Counted from the stretch's first letter, positions 8,940-18,554 are shown. The stretch is DNA of 64,000 bases from a candidate division BRC1 bacterium HGW-BRC1-1 (GCA_002842095.1 PHCB01000009.1:133468-197467); one strand, 5' to 3'. Made by a program: numbers and translations. Notes: a model not told the origin generated them from the letters alone.

Positions 8940-9842
8940 ATGAAGGATGGAAACCAACTGCAAACCTCCGCGCTGACCGATGTTGCCACTTTTTGGTCAA
9001 CCCATCCCTGCAACTCCGCGCTGAGTTCTGAGGCTGACCGTCGGGACTACTTCCTCGACATAGAGCAACAACGCTACAAGGCCGAACCACATATTCCTTC
9101 AGTCGCCCGCTTCGACGAATTTTCGGACCGCGATGTTCTGGAGATTGGCTGCGGTGTGGCAACAGACGGACGCCGTTTCGCCGCCTGTGCTGCAAACTAT
9201 GTGGGGATCAATCTCGACGAAGGGAGCACCGCCCTCGCCCGCGAAGCATTTGCCGTGTTCGGCCTCTCCGCCACGGTTGAACAAATGAACGCAGAGCAGA
9301 TGAGTTTCCCCGACGAATCCTTCGACCACGTATATTCTTTCGGCGTCATCCACCACAGCCCCGACCCACCCGCCATTGTTAACCAGATGATGCGAGTACT
9401 GCGTCCGGGAGGCAGCTTTACCGTGATGCTTTATAATCGCACCTCGATAAACTACCTCTTCGAAATCATGTTCCTGCGAAAGATGTTACGCCACGCTCTT
9501 CGTCCCGACATCGCCCCGCGATTACTGGCGAAACTAACAGGTTTGGATCCTGCGATCCTTCAACGCCATCGCGAGATATTACTCGAAGGAAACATGACCC
9601 ATGATCGCTGGGTTTCCATAAACACAGACGGGCCGGATTGCCCGTTAGCCCGGGTGTATAATGCGAGAGAAGCTCTGGCGCTGTTCTCTCATGCTGGTTT
9701 TGCCGACCTTCAGACCTACGTGCGATTCTTCGACGCACGCCATTACGGGCGCATGCAACGCATGTTCCCTGCATCTCTGATTCGATTCCTCGGCAACCAC
9801 TGGGGCTGGCACCGTATGGTGGAAGGACGCAAACCGCTTTGA
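8940..9842 (+). CDS. Class I SAM-dependent methyltransferase
   Basis: About 300 residues with a Methyltransf_11-like core. Motif I is VLEIGCGVATDGR; the acidic post-I strand is NYVGINLDEGS; the catalytic-face segment is SFDHVYSFGVIHHSPD; motif III is MRVLRPGGSFTVML. The substrate is unknown. Placement between a glycosyltransferase and a flippase suggests a sugar or lipid carrier, but it is also translationally linked to birA through a TTGA overlap at its 3' end. The start at 8940 (MKDGNQ) is chosen because the upstream extension to 8886 has no homology or Shine-Dalgarno sequence; this start is uncertain. Confidence 0.8.
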   Translation: MKDGNQLQTSALTDVATFWSTHPCNSALSSEADRRDYFLDIEQQRYKAEPHIPSVARFDEFSDRDVLEIGCGVATDGRRFAACAANYVGINLDEGSTALAREAFAVFGLSATVEQMNAEQMSFPDESFDHVYSFGVIHHSPDPPAIVNQMMRVLRPGGSFTVMLYNRTSINYLFEIMFLRKMLRHALRPDIAPRLLAKLTGLDPAILQRHREILLEGNMTHDRWVSINTDGPDCPLARVYNAREALALFSHAGFADLQTYVRFFDARHYGRMQRMFPASLIRFLGNHWGWHRMVEGRKPL

Positions 9843-10678
9843 CAGAGCAAGGTGCCTCTCCCCCCCACTACCGCGAGGCTTTACAGATTGCGTTGGGCGA
9901 GGTGGATCTGGCGCGGCGGTTTTATTTTTTCGAGGACATTGCTTCCACCAGTGATTTTGCGCGCGACCTTATTGCCCGCGCCGGGGGGGCGCGAGCCGCC
10001 GCCGATCTGCATGGCACCGTGGTGGTGGCGGATCATCAGTCGGCCGGACGCGGGCGCTTCAACCGCGCATGGCTGGCGCCGCCGGGGACGGCGCTGCTGT
10101 TCACGCTCATTCTCGATCGCGCCCAGGTGCCCGCGCCGCCGCTGCTGACCCTCGCCCTGCCCGTGGCCGCCGCCGAGGCCATCACCCGCGTCACCGGCCT
10201 GGCCGCGCGCATCAAGTTTCCCAACGACATCCTCATCCACGAACGCAAAACGGCGGGCATCCTTCTGGAGCAACCGCCCGGCTCGGGCGTATTGCTGGCG
10301 GGCATCGGCGTGAACGTCCACCAGACCGCCGACCAACTGCCGCCCCCCAGCCACGTGCCGCCCACATCGCTGGAGTTGGAACTGCAACACGCGGGCGCGG
10401 GATCCGTCCAGCGCCCCACGCTGCTGGCCGCGATTCTCCAGCGCCTTGGCACCCTGCTCGCCACACCCGATGCCGCCGTCGATCTGCCCCGTCGCATGAA
10501 CCAACTGTGCGACACCCTCGGCCGCCACGTGGAGGTAACCACCCCCGACGGCATCCTGCGCGGCGTGGCCCTGTCCATCACCCCCGACGGCGCGCTGATG
10601 GTCCGCACCGACGCCGGCATGCAACGCCCCATCTACAGCGGCGACATAAAACAACTGACCGCCCACCACCCCGGGTGA
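9839..10678 (+). CDS. birA: Biotin--[acetyl-CoA-carboxylase] ligase
   Basis: A 279-residue biotin protein ligase that adenylates biotin and transfers it to the carboxyl-carrier subunit of biotin enzymes. The catalytic domain shows VVADHQSAGRGRFNRAW (the GRGR biotinyl-AMP loop, here ADHQSAGRGR), IKFPNDILIHERKTAGILLE (the KWPND equivalent) and the GIGVNVH segment. A small C-terminal SH3-like domain follows. There is no N-terminal helix-turn-helix, so it is a monofunctional ligase and not a repressor. The start codon is TTG at 9839, overlapping the TGA of the methyltransferase as TTGA, which implies coupled translation. Confidence 0.92.
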   Translation: MTEQGASPPHYREALQIALGEVDLARRFYFFEDIASTSDFARDLIARAGGARAAADLHGTVVVADHQSAGRGRFNRAWLAPPGTALLFTLILDRAQVPAPPLLTLALPVAAAEAITRVTGLAARIKFPNDILIHERKTAGILLEQPPGSGVLLAGIGVNVHQTADQLPPPSHVPPTSLELELQHAGAGSVQRPTLLAAILQRLGTLLATPDAAVDLPRRMNQLCDTLGRHVEVTTPDGILRGVALSITPDGALMVRTDAGMQRPIYSGDIKQLTAHHPG

Positions 10679-10703
10679 AGCAGGCTTTTTACCTGCCTCC
10701 CCT

Positions 10704-10755
10704 CTTCTGCTTTTCTTTGCGCGCTTTGCGTCTTTGCATCAAAGTTTAGCTTTTT
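10704..10755 (+). repeat. Family A dispersed repeat (CTTTGCGTC type)
   Basis: One copy of the window's main dispersed repeat, consensus TGCTTTTCTTTGCGCCTTTGCG then TCTTTGCGTCAAAGTTTTGGCTT. Outer segments CTTTG and CAAAG are inverted. This copy lies between the convergent birA and flippase genes. A weak hairpin (GCAGG...CCTGC) precedes it at about 10680. Confidence 0.8.
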
Positions 10756-12176
10756 CCCAACACCCGCCGCACTACTTCCCTGTCCACCGTCAGCGCCATG
10801 CCCCCCGCGAACACCGCCGCCACGGCGCAACCCGCGCCCACCCGCAGCCAGGCGTTGTCCACCGGAACCGCCAACATGGCCCCCGAAACCAGCGCCACGA
10901 ACAGCACAAACTCGCCGACCAGCCGCACCTGCAGATGCACACCGCGCCGCGCCAGCAGCACCGTGTCGATCACCGTGGCCGACGCCTCACCCGCCACCAG
11001 CGCCACCGCCGCGCCCAGCGCACCCCAGCGCGGAACCAGCACCAGGTTCAGCACCAGGTTCACCACGAAACAGAACACAAACCGCTGCACCACCCGCCAC
11101 TCCGCGTTCATGCAGATGAGCAAATTAGCCAGCACATATTGCATGGCGGAAAGAAACACATACGCCCCGAACCACCGCAGCACGGGCGCCGCCACCAGAT
11201 ACTCGGGTTTGAACATAAGCCGGATGAACCACTCTGTTTCCCACACGAAGATCGCCGCCGCCGTCAGTGCAATGAAGCCCAGATAGCGAACGAGAAGTGA
11301 ACCGTAGCGACGCAGCAGCGCGGAGTCGGAATGGTGACGCGACAGATAAGGCACGAGCGCGTTAACCGCAGCGAGAGGTATGAACGACAGCGCCTCGGGG
11401 AACTTGGCCGCCGTGTTGTAGTAGCCCACCGCCTCCTCGCCCGCCATTTTCGACAGCACGAACGTGCCCATGCGCAGATACATCATCCCCACCACGCCCA
11501 ACGCCGCCAGCGGGGCCGCCACCCGAAGCGTGGCAGTTATCCCCCGCACATCGAAACGATTAAACAAATGAACAGGTGCACATTTTGACAAAACAACATA
11601 TTGACCGACCACCTCCACCAGCGCCCCCGCGATGTGCGCCAGCGCGATGTTTACGATGGTCAGGTGCCCCGTGCGTTGCAGCGCAATCACCAGCGCCAGA
11701 ATCCCCACGCGCCCCGCCGTGCTCCACACCGCCTCGGTGCCCATGCGTTCGCGGGCGCGTAGCCCCGCCTTGCAGATGAACGACACGGAATCGATGAGCC
11801 CGTACACCATGAACAACGCCACGAAGGCCGTGGCCTGCGCATCGTAACCGCTGGCCCGCATGGCCGGCAGCGCCAGCACCAGTGCGCCCGCCCCCGCCAA
11901 AAGGCGCGCGTTCAGCGCATGACCAAACGCCGTCCGCGTGGCCGCTTCATCGTCGCGCTTGCGCGACAACTCGCGCACAAGCCAGCCGCGCAGCCCGAAA
12001 TCTGTGAGCAACATAAACGTCGTGCCGAAAATATACGACTGCTGCAGCAGGCCATTGGCGGGAACCGTGAGCGCTTTGATAATGACAAGGTTCGCCACCA
12101 GAAAGAGCCCCTTGCCCACCACCGCCGCCAGCAACAAGGCGACGGTGTTACGCGCATGGCGCCGCGCGTTACTCAT
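10746..12176 (-). CDS. Wzx/MATE-type polysaccharide flippase (oligosaccharide repeat-unit translocase)
   Basis: About 476 residues and a dozen hydrophobic helices. The N-terminal pattern AVVGKGLFLVANLVIIKALT and the mid-protein KMAGEEAVGYYNTAAKFPEA are typical of the polysaccharide_synt/Wzx family, which flips lipid-linked glycan units across the inner membrane. The track start at 12251 is upstream of the homology; the ATG at 12176 (MSNARRHARN), giving a basic N-terminus before the first helix, is preferred. The gene lies on the opposite strand between birA and coaX. It is the logical partner of the WecA-like and glycosyltransferase genes. Confidence 0.83.
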   Translation of the reverse strand: MSNARRHARNTVALLLAAVVGKGLFLVANLVIIKALTVPANGLLQQSYIFGTTFMLLTDFGLRGWLVRELSRKRDDEAATRTAFGHALNARLLAGAGALVLALPAMRASGYDAQATAFVALFMVYGLIDSVSFICKAGLRARERMGTEAVWSTAGRVGILALVIALQRTGHLTIVNIALAHIAGALVEVVGQYVVLSKCAPVHLFNRFDVRGITATLRVAAPLAALGVVGMMYLRMGTFVLSKMAGEEAVGYYNTAAKFPEALSFIPLAAVNALVPYLSRHHSDSALLRRYGSLLVRYLGFIALTAAAIFVWETEWFIRLMFKPEYLVAAPVLRWFGAYVFLSAMQYVLANLLICMNAEWRVVQRFVFCFVVNLVLNLVLVPRWGALGAAVALVAGEASATVIDTVLLARRGVHLQVRLVGEFVLFVALVSGAMLAVPVDNAWLRVGAGCAVAAVFAGGMALTVDREVVRRVLGKS

Positions 12177-12319
12177 GCTCGCGCGAACTCGCCCGTCGGG
12201 CGCGCTGCTGGGTCGGGCGTTTCGTGGGACTTGCTTTCCATGGAAAAACATCCCTTGCCCGCAACCCCCAAGGAGGCAAGCGCGATGTTGCGGTGGAGGC
12301 GGGAACGGGGCGAATGACC

Positions 12320-12365
12320 GAATGGACGAGATGGACTTTATGGACGATCATGGACGCTATGGACA
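12320..12365 (+). repeat. Family B 9-bp repeat array (ATGGACNNN)
   Basis: Five copies of ATGGAC spaced about 9 bases apart (one spacing of 10). It is one of seven such arrays in the window. Because the unit is nine bases, each array reads as Met-Asp-X repeats in one frame, which creates small false ORFs. Confidence 0.85.
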
Positions 12366-12410
12366 ACAGCCAACCGCCCACCCCCTAATGCTTTTCCAAA
12401 CAAGCTTAAA

Positions 12411-12505
12411 CTTTTCTTTGCGCTCTTTGCGTCTCTGCGTCAAAGTTTTGGCTTCTGCTTTTCTTTGTGACTTCGTGACTTTGTGTCAAAGCATCAGCTT
12501 CTTTT
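12411..12505 (+). repeat. Two tandem family A dispersed repeats
   Basis: Two consecutive copies: CTTTTCTTTGCGCTCTTTGCG with a CAAAGTTTTGGC end, then CTTTTCTTTGTGACTTCGTG with a GTCAAAGCAT end. The tandem arrangement shows that copies can accumulate next to each other. Confidence 0.8.
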
Positions 12506-12554
12506 ACTATTGCCCCCGCGCCCCGCCTGTGCCTTTTCTGTCCCACGCAAACTC

Positions 12555-13397
12555 ATGCTGCTCGCCATCGACATCGGAAACACGAACATCACCCTCGGGC
12601 TCTTCCGCGAGGAACAATGCGTCTTTTTTGGCCGTCTCGCGTCGCACACGCGCCGCACCGCCGACGAATATGCCATCCTCTCGCGCCAGCTGCTCGAACT
12701 GCGCGGCGTGCCCTACTCACACATCACCGCCGTGGTGATGGGCAGCGTGGTGCCCGCCCTCACCGGCGTGCTCGACGACGCCATGCACCTCGCCTTCGGC
12801 CTGCGCGCCTTCAACGTCACCCACACCGCGCGCCTGCCCGTGCGCAACCTCTACGCCAAACCCGGCGAGGTGGGCATCGACCGCATCGCCAACGCCGCCG
12901 GCGGCATCGCCCGCCACGGCGCGCCCCTGCTCGTGGTCGACCTCGGCACCGCCGTCACCATCGACGTCCTCTCGCGCGACCGCGAATACCTCGGCGGCGC
13001 CATCCTGCCCGGCATTGCCATGAGCAGCGAGGCCCTCTCGCGCGGCACCGCCCGCTTGCCCCTGGCCAAGCCCCGCATGCCCGACCAGGCCATCGGCCGC
13101 ACCAGCGTCGAAAGCATCCGCTCGGGCATCATGCACGGCCTCGTCGGCGCCATCGACCACCTCATCGACCTCATCTGGGCCGAACTCGGCTACACCACCG
13201 CCATCGTCGCCACCGGCGGCCAGGCCCCCGCTATCATCGCCGCCTCGCGCCACGTGAAAGTCGACGACCCAGAAATTACCCTCTTCGGCCTCGCCGCCAT
13301 CTGGCGTCTGAACCACGACGCCCAAGGCCACCGCCTGCCCCCCGAAACACCCCCCGCGCAAGACGATCCGCCCAAAACCAAAGGCGACGCGGAATAG
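12555..13397 (+). CDS. coaX: Type III pantothenate kinase
   Basis: A 280-residue ASKHA-fold kinase that phosphorylates pantothenate in the first step of coenzyme A synthesis. The N-terminal phosphate loop DIGNTNITLGLF is at residues 5-16, GIDRIANAAGG and the second phosphate motif VVDLGTAVTIDV follow, then GGAILPGI and the adenosine-side IVATGGQAPAI. The ATG at 12555 (MLLAIDIGNT) places the P-loop at the canonical position; the track extension to 12483 reads through a repeat. In many genomes birA and coaX are neighbours; here an inverted flippase gene separates them. Confidence 0.93.
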   Translation: MLLAIDIGNTNITLGLFREEQCVFFGRLASHTRRTADEYAILSRQLLELRGVPYSHITAVVMGSVVPALTGVLDDAMHLAFGLRAFNVTHTARLPVRNLYAKPGEVGIDRIANAAGGIARHGAPLLVVDLGTAVTIDVLSRDREYLGGAILPGIAMSSEALSRGTARLPLAKPRMPDQAIGRTSVESIRSGIMHGLVGAIDHLIDLIWAELGYTTAIVATGGQAPAIIAASRHVKVDDPEITLFGLAAIWRLNHDAQGHRLPPETPPAQDDPPKTKGDAE

Positions 13398-13438
13398 CGT
13401 GCCCCCCAAACCGCTAACATAAGCATCACCCCCCGAGT

Positions 13439-13522
13439 GCGGGCGTGGCGAAATGGCATACGCACCAGACTTAGGATCTGGCGGGGCAACCCATGGAGGT
13501 TCAAGTCCTCTCGCCCGCACCA
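13439..13522 (+). tRNA. tRNA-Leu (anticodon UAG), CCA encoded
   Basis: An 84-base cloverleaf. The acceptor stem is GCGGGCG paired with CGCCCGC, followed by ACCA. The anticodon stem-loop is CCAGA-CTTAGGA-TCTGG with anticodon TAG. There is a long variable arm typical of type II tRNAs and a T-arm GGAGG-TTCAAGT-CCTCT (one G-T pair). It closely matches bacterial tRNA-Leu(UAG). Confidence 0.95.
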
Positions 13523-14223
13523 ACAGCGCAGACCCCTTGCCACCCAAATTTCAAATTAGTGCAGTTTTTTTCGGGGCGATTACCCTTCCTCCGTTATTTT
13601 GAGCGTCCCTTTTTTATGCAGCGATACAGACAAAGCCTGAAGGGTTTTTGAAAACAAATAACTAATCGCCCAAAAGAGCGTCCGCGCAAATCGATATAAC
13701 AAAATTACTTGCCTCCACGTCCCGTTTTAAGACACCGGTACTCTCAACCGCTTTTCGTCCGGTTTTCGGTCATCACAATCTCAACCACCCATTAACATGT
13801 CATGCACTTTTCCCTTGACGAATGACTACATCTATAGCGAAGACACTTCACCAAGCGACATATATGGCTACCAAGGAGCTGGAAAACGTCGCCCGAGAGT
13901 GTTCTTTGACAACCCCAAGTTTGGCACCCGGGGCGGTACTCAAGCTATCGAAACGAAGAGCGAGCGGTTCGAGTGTTTGAGCTTTTATGACCCATTCAGG
14001 GCTGCACCATACCGCCCCTTTTTTCTTTGTGGATTTGACAATTCGTCCGCAATTCATCTTCTCTGACCACTCTCTCTCCTTCCGCTGCGGCGCCGGTTTT
14101 TTCTCCTTGTTTTCCGGCGTTGCGGCGTTTTTTTTTGCGCCAACCCTTTCGCGTCGATCGGACCCATTTTTTGCGTTTGCCCTCGCCCCGCCGCCGGGTG
14201 TAGGCCTCTGAACCCACAACTCC
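13523..14223. other. AT-richer intergenic region downstream of tRNA-Leu
   Basis: About 700 bases with lower GC than its surroundings and several poly-T tracts. No gene is well supported. The 89-codon track ORF at 13797 lacks a ribosome binding site and coding character. A 38-codon ORF at 13864-13980 (starts MATKELENVARE, ends in a basic tail) looks more protein-like but also has no Shine-Dalgarno sequence. No duplication of the tRNA 3' end was found, so there is no evidence of an integrated element. Confidence 0.5.
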
Positions 14224-15333
14224 ATGACTCTCCCTCTCGACGCATACTACCTCGCCGCCGCGGCCGCCGCATTTTTCATCACCTTTGCGCTCACGCCCCT
14301 TGTGCGAAGCGCGGGGCGCCGGCTGGGTTTTATGGACGCCGTGAACCCCGCGAAAATCCACACGGCACCCATGGTGCGTTGCGGTGGCGCGGCGATATTT
14401 TTGTCGTTCATGGTCACCATCGCGCTGGCCCTCGCGGCGCTTTTTTCCGCCCCCGCACATTTCGCCCCGCCGGGCACCGCGGCGCATCTGGCAAACATTC
14501 CGGCCATGGCGCCGCGCATCGCCGCGCTGCTCGGCGGTGCCACGCTGCTCTTTCTCACGGGCCTGGCCGACGACCGTTTCAACTTGCGCCCCCTCACGAA
14601 ACTCACGCTGCAAATTGTCTCAGCGCTGCCGCTGGTGGCCGCGGGCATCACCATCAAATGCTTCATCCCGGGCGTGTTGCCGTCGGCCCTGCTCACCATC
14701 GCGTGGGTGGTGCTGCTGACCAACGCCTTCAATTTTCTCGATAACATGAACGGCCTCACCTCGGGCGTGGCGGTGGTTTGCGCGCTCAACTTTTTTCTCG
14801 TGTCGCGCCTCGGCGGCGAGTTTTTCATGATGGCGATGTTCGCCGTGTTGCTCGGTTCCATCGCAGGGTTCATCCCGTGGAACTTCCCGCGCGCGCGCCT
14901 GTTCATGGGCGACAGCGGCTCGCTCTTCATCGGTTACATGCTGGCGGCCCTCAGCATCCTCGTCACGTATTACCGCGAGGGCGTGCCCACGCAACTGCCC
15001 GTGGTGGCGCCGCTGGTTATTCTCGGCGTGCCTATTTTCGATTCCGCCTCCGTCATGTTCATCCGCTGGCGGCGCGGGCTGCCGCTCATGAAGGGCGACC
15101 AGAACCACTTCTCGCACCGCCTGGTGGCGCTCGGATTTTCGCGCCCGGGCGCCGTGCTTTTCATCCACCTGGTCACGCTCACCGTGGGGTTGTCGGCGGT
15201 AAACCTGCCGCGCCTGGGGTGGGCCGGTGCAGCCATCGCGCTGGTTCAGGTGATGTTGTTTTTCCTTCTGATTTTCGTGCTGGAAAGCGTCGGTAAACGA
15301 CGCATGGAAAACGCCGCAAGAGAGGCCCGATGA
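14224..15333 (+). CDS. wecA: WecA/TagO-like undecaprenyl-phosphate N-acetylaminosugar-1-phosphate transferase
   Basis: A 369-residue membrane enzyme of the MraY/WecA family, with about ten helices, that starts lipid-linked glycan synthesis by moving a HexNAc-1-phosphate onto undecaprenyl phosphate. Conserved cytoplasmic motifs are visible: GLADDRFNLRPLTKL (Mg-binding aspartates), NAFNFLDNMNGLTSG, RARLFMGDSGSLFIGY and the C-terminal DQNHFSHRL. The N-terminal KIHTAPMVRCGG segment is also typical. The motif set favours the GlcNAc-1-P (WecA/TagO) branch over the peptidoglycan enzyme MraY. It overlaps cdd by an ATGA. It probably primes the polymer to which WecC and the flippase contribute. Confidence 0.87.
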   Translation: MTLPLDAYYLAAAAAAFFITFALTPLVRSAGRRLGFMDAVNPAKIHTAPMVRCGGAAIFLSFMVTIALALAALFSAPAHFAPPGTAAHLANIPAMAPRIAALLGGATLLFLTGLADDRFNLRPLTKLTLQIVSALPLVAAGITIKCFIPGVLPSALLTIAWVVLLTNAFNFLDNMNGLTSGVAVVCALNFFLVSRLGGEFFMMAMFAVLLGSIAGFIPWNFPRARLFMGDSGSLFIGYMLAALSILVTYYREGVPTQLPVVAPLVILGVPIFDSASVMFIRWRRGLPLMKGDQNHFSHRLVALGFSRPGAVLFIHLVTLTVGLSAVNLPRLGWAGAAIALVQVMLFFLLIFVLESVGKRRMENAAREAR

Positions 15334-15734
15334 TGACGAACCAAACGCTTACCCCCGCCGACCACGAACTGCTGGCCGAGGCCCGCGCCGCCCGCGAGAT
15401 GGCGTACGCGCCGTACTCGAATTTCCACGTGGGCGCGGCGATCCGCACCGGCGACGGGCGCATCTTCCGCGGCTGCAATGTGGAGAACGCCAGCTATGGC
15501 CTGAGCATTTGCGCCGAGCGTGTGGCCATCGGGAGCGCCGTGGCGGCGGGCAGTCGCGACGTGGAAGCTTGCGCCGTGGTGCTGCCCGATGGCCTGCGCG
15601 CCACCCCCTGCGGCGCGTGCCGCCAGTGGCTGACGCAATTCAATCCGCAGATGCGCGTGCTGCTGGTGGGATCCGATGGCACCGTGGAAGTGACGACCGC
15701 CGCAGCGCTGCTGCCCGGAGGATTCGAGTTGTGA
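15330..15734 (+). CDS. cdd: Cytidine deaminase
   Basis: A 134-residue homotetramer-type cytidine/deoxycytidine deaminase of pyrimidine salvage. Zinc and catalytic residues are in CAERVA (Cys plus the proton-shuttling Glu) and PCGACRQ (the two remaining Cys ligands). Substrate-binding FHVGAAI and NVENASYG are present. The start overlaps the preceding gene by ATGA and its stop overlaps the psuG GTG, so three genes are translationally linked. Length is normal for the small tetrameric class. Confidence 0.95.
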   Translation: MMTNQTLTPADHELLAEARAAREMAYAPYSNFHVGAAIRTGDGRIFRGCNVENASYGLSICAERVAIGSAVAAGSRDVEACAVVLPDGLRATPCGACRQWLTQFNPQMRVLLVGSDGTVEVTTAAALLPGGFEL

Positions 15735-16711
15735 GCCGGGGCGCGGACCTGCCCTTTGCGTCGTCGCCGGAGTACCTGCACATCGCGCCCGCAGTGGACG
15801 CGGCCCTCGCCGCCGAGGAACCGGTGGTGGCTTTGGAAACAACCATCCTCGCCTTCGGTCTGCCACACCCGCTGAACCGCGACGTTGCCCGCGACTGCGA
15901 AGCCACCGCCGCCGAGCAGGGCGTGGTGCCCGCCACCATCGCCATTCTGGATGGCCGACTGCGCGTAGGTTTGTCGCCCGGGGAAATCGAATTTTTCTGC
16001 GCACCCAACCCCGACATAGTGAAGGTGAACCTGCAAAATTTCGCCGCCGTGCTGGCGTCGGGCCGACCCGGCGCGCTGACCGTGGCCGCGTGTCTGCAGG
16101 CGTGTTCGCTGGCGGGCATCCGGGTGTTTGCAACCGGCGGCATCGGCGGCGTGCATCGCGGATCAGCCACGCTACCCGACGTATCCGGCGACCTTCCCGC
16201 ACTGGCGCGCTTCCCCGTGGCCACGGTGTGCGCGGGGGCGAAGTCGATTCTCGACGTGGCGGCCACGCTCGAGTGGCTCGAAACCCTCGGCGTGCCCGTG
16301 GCAGGTTTCAACACCGGGAGCTTCCCCCTGTTTCACGCGCGCGAAAGCGGACACCCGCTGGACGTAACCTTCACAGAGATCGCAGCCCTCGGCAATTTTG
16401 CGAAAACGCACTTCGCGCTGGGTGCGCGTGCCGGCGGGATTCTGGTGGTAACGCCCGTGCCCGTCGATGCCGCCATCGCTCCGGAAGAATTGAACGTATG
16501 GATCGACGAAGCGCTTGCGCGCGCCGACCAAAAAAACGTGCGCGGCAAAGCCGTCACACCGTTTCTGCTCCACGAACTTGAGGCGCTCTCCGACGGACGC
16601 ACCCTCGTCGCCAACCGCGCCCTGGTAGTAAACAACGTAACCCTCGCCGCACGCCTCGCCACAACCCTCGCAAACCCACCAGACCCATCCGAGCGTAACC
16701 CACTTCTTTAA
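15731..16711 (+). CDS. psuG: Pseudouridine-5'-phosphate glycosidase
   Basis: About 326 residues. It cleaves pseudouridine 5'-phosphate reversibly to uracil and ribose 5-phosphate. Family signatures: [42 protein letters not shown], the long [14 protein letters not shown] stretch, [20 protein letters not shown] and the C-terminal [10 protein letters not shown]. The GTG start at 15731 overlaps the cdd stop (GTGA) and puts the homology near residue 9; the longer track ORF is a frame extension inside cdd. No psuK kinase is adjacent. With cdd it forms a nucleoside salvage pair. Confidence 0.93.
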   Translation: MSRGADLPFASSPEYLHIAPAVDAALAAEEPVVALETTILAFGLPHPLNRDVARDCEATAAEQGVVPATIAILDGRLRVGLSPGEIEFFCAPNPDIVKVNLQNFAAVLASGRPGALTVAACLQACSLAGIRVFATGGIGGVHRGSATLPDVSGDLPALARFPVATVCAGAKSILDVAATLEWLETLGVPVAGFNTGSFPLFHARESGHPLDVTFTEIAALGNFAKTHFALGARAGGILVVTPVPVDAAIAPEELNVWIDEALARADQKNVRGKAVTPFLLHELEALSDGRTLVANRALVVNNVTLAARLATTLANPPDPSERNPLL

Positions 16712-16767
16712 ATCAGCATTTGTCTGTTGCACACCTGCGCCGGGTCGGTCTTGTTTCTGGGGTTATC

Positions 16768-18477
16768 ATGACCGAACCGACACCCCCAACCCCTGATAAC
16801 GCTGCGCGCCCGCAGGATTTCGTCCGCAAAATCGTGGCCGAAGACCTCGCCTCGAACAAATGGAACGGTGCCGTGGTCACCCGCTTCCCCCCGGAACCCA
16901 ACGGCTACCTCCACATCGGCCACGCCAAGAGCATCTGCCTCAACTTCGGCATCGCCGCCGAAAACAACGGCCGCTGCCACCTGCGCTTCGACGACACCAA
17001 CCCCACCAAAGAGGAAATGGAATACGTCGAATCCATCCAGGAAGACGTGCGCTGGCTGGGCTGGGACTGGGGCACCGACAAATTTTTTGCGTCCGATTAT
17101 TTCCAGCAACTTTACGATTACGCCGTCCAGCTTATCCGCGACGGCAAGGCCTTCGTGTGCGATCTCACCGCCGAGGAAATCCGCCAGCGCCGCGGCACCC
17201 TCACCGAGCCCGGCACCGAAAGCCCCTTCCGCAACCGCTCCGCCGAGGAGAGCCTCGACCTCTTCGCCCGCATGCGCGCCGGCGAATTCGACGAGGGCAC
17301 CCACACGCTGCGCGCCCGCATCGACATGACATCGCCCAACCTCAACATGCGCGACCCGGTCATCTACCGCATCCTCAAGGCCACCCACCACCGCACCGGC
17401 GACGCGTGGTGCATCTACCCGATGTACGATTTCGCGCACCCCATCAGCGACTCCATCGAGGGCATCACCCATTCCATCTGCACGCTCGAGTTCGAGGATC
17501 ACCGCCCGCTTTACGACTGGGTACTGCGCGAGCTGGGCATCCACCATTCGCAACAAATCGAGTTTGCCCGCCTGAACCTGACCAACACCGTGATGAGCAA
17601 GCGCAAGCTTCTGATGCTTGTGCGTGACGGCCACGTGAGCGGCTGGGACGACCCCCGCATGCCGACGATCTCCGGCATCCGCCGGCGCGGCTACACGCCC
17701 GAGTCGATGCGCGACTTCTGCAGCCGCATCGGCGTGGCGAAAAGCGACAGCGTGGTGGATTTCGCCATGCTGGAGCATTGCGTGCGCGAAGACCTCAATC
17801 GCCGCTCGCCCCGCATGATGGGCGTGTTGCGCCCGCTGCGCGTCGTCATCACCAATTACCCCGAAGGCCAGACCGAGATGTGCGAGGCCGTCAACAACCC
17901 CGAAGACCCGGCCGACGGCACGCGCCAGGTGCCCTTCGGGCGCGAGCTTTTCATCGAGCAGGACGACTTCCGCGAAGTTCCGCCGCCCAAATATTTCCGC
18001 CTCACCCCCGGCCGCGAAGTGCGGCTGCGCTACGGCTACTTCATCACCTGCAACGAAGTGGTGAAAGACGCCGACGGCAACGTCGTGGAGGTCCGCTGCA
18101 CCTACGACCCCGCCACGCGCGGCGGCGATTCCCCCGACGGACGCAAGGTGAAGGCGACCATCCACTGGGTGAGCGCCGCCCACGCCGTGGACGCCGAGGT
18201 GCGGCTGTACGACCACCTGTTCGCCGCGGAGTTCCCCGACAACGTGCCCGAGGGCGGCGACTTCACCGACAACCTGAACCCCGCCAGTCTCGAAGTGCTG
18301 ACCGGCTGCAAATTGGAACCGGCCCTGGGCGAAGTGAAACCCGGCGGCATCCCCGTGCAGTTCGAGCGGCTGGGCTATTTCCACCTGGACCCGATAGACA
18401 GCGCCCCCGGAAAACCTGTCTTCAACCGCACCGCCACCCTGAAAGACGCCTGGCAAAGAGCGCAAAAAAAAGCATGA
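16768..18477 (+). CDS. glnS: Glutaminyl-tRNA synthetase
   Basis: About 569 residues, a class I aminoacyl-tRNA synthetase that charges tRNA-Gln. The HIGH signature is in [15 protein letters not shown], followed by the FDDTNP motif. The KMSKS loop is the variant VMSKRK, as usual for GlnRS. Strong GlnRS-specific segments include [17 protein letters not shown] and [17 protein letters not shown], and the C-terminal anticodon-binding beta barrels are complete. The ATG at 16768 (MTEPTPPTP) is preferred over the track start at 16720. Presence of GlnRS implies direct charging of Gln-tRNA. A family A repeat starts at the stop codon. Confidence 0.95.
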   Translation: MTEPTPPTPDNAARPQDFVRKIVAEDLASNKWNGAVVTRFPPEPNGYLHIGHAKSICLNFGIAAENNGRCHLRFDDTNPTKEEMEYVESIQEDVRWLGWDWGTDKFFASDYFQQLYDYAVQLIRDGKAFVCDLTAEEIRQRRGTLTEPGTESPFRNRSAEESLDLFARMRAGEFDEGTHTLRARIDMTSPNLNMRDPVIYRILKATHHRTGDAWCIYPMYDFAHPISDSIEGITHSICTLEFEDHRPLYDWVLRELGIHHSQQIEFARLNLTNTVMSKRKLLMLVRDGHVSGWDDPRMPTISGIRRRGYTPESMRDFCSRIGVAKSDSVVDFAMLEHCVREDLNRRSPRMMGVLRPLRVVITNYPEGQTEMCEAVNNPEDPADGTRQVPFGRELFIEQDDFREVPPPKYFRLTPGREVRLRYGYFITCNEVVKDADGNVVEVRCTYDPATRGGDSPDGRKVKATIHWVSAAHAVDAEVRLYDHLFAAEFPDNVPEGGDFTDNLNPASLEVLTGCKLEPALGEVKPGGIPVQFERLGYFHLDPIDSAPGKPVFNRTATLKDAWQRAQKKA

Positions 18478-18517
18478 AGCCAATGCTTTGACACAAAGAC
18501 ACAAAGAAGAGCAAAAG
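18476..18517 (-). repeat. Family A dispersed repeat at the glnS 3' end
   Basis: GAAGCCAATGCTTTGACACAAAG then ACACAAAGAAGAGCAAAAG, the reverse-orientation version of the family A consensus. It begins within the last bases of glnS. Confidence 0.8.
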
Positions 18518-18554
18518 AGGGAAAAGAACCACCGGTAGTTGAATCGGCTTTTGT

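Larger units (their letters stand above)
12177..12554. other. Repeat-filled intergenic region upstream of coaX
   Basis: About 380 bases between divergent genes. It holds one family B array (12320-12365) and two family A copies in tandem (12411-12505). The second family A copy ends about 50 bases before the coaX start. No promoter could be singled out. Confidence 0.6.

Noticed and set aside
13864-13980. 38-codon ORF MATKELENVARE...
   Set aside because: Protein-like composition but no Shine-Dalgarno sequence, no promoter and no recognised family; kept only as a note in the intergenic entry.
13439-14223. Integrated element at the tRNA-Leu 3' end
   Set aside because: No repeated tRNA end (attachment site) and no integrase were found; the downstream region is merely AT-richer.
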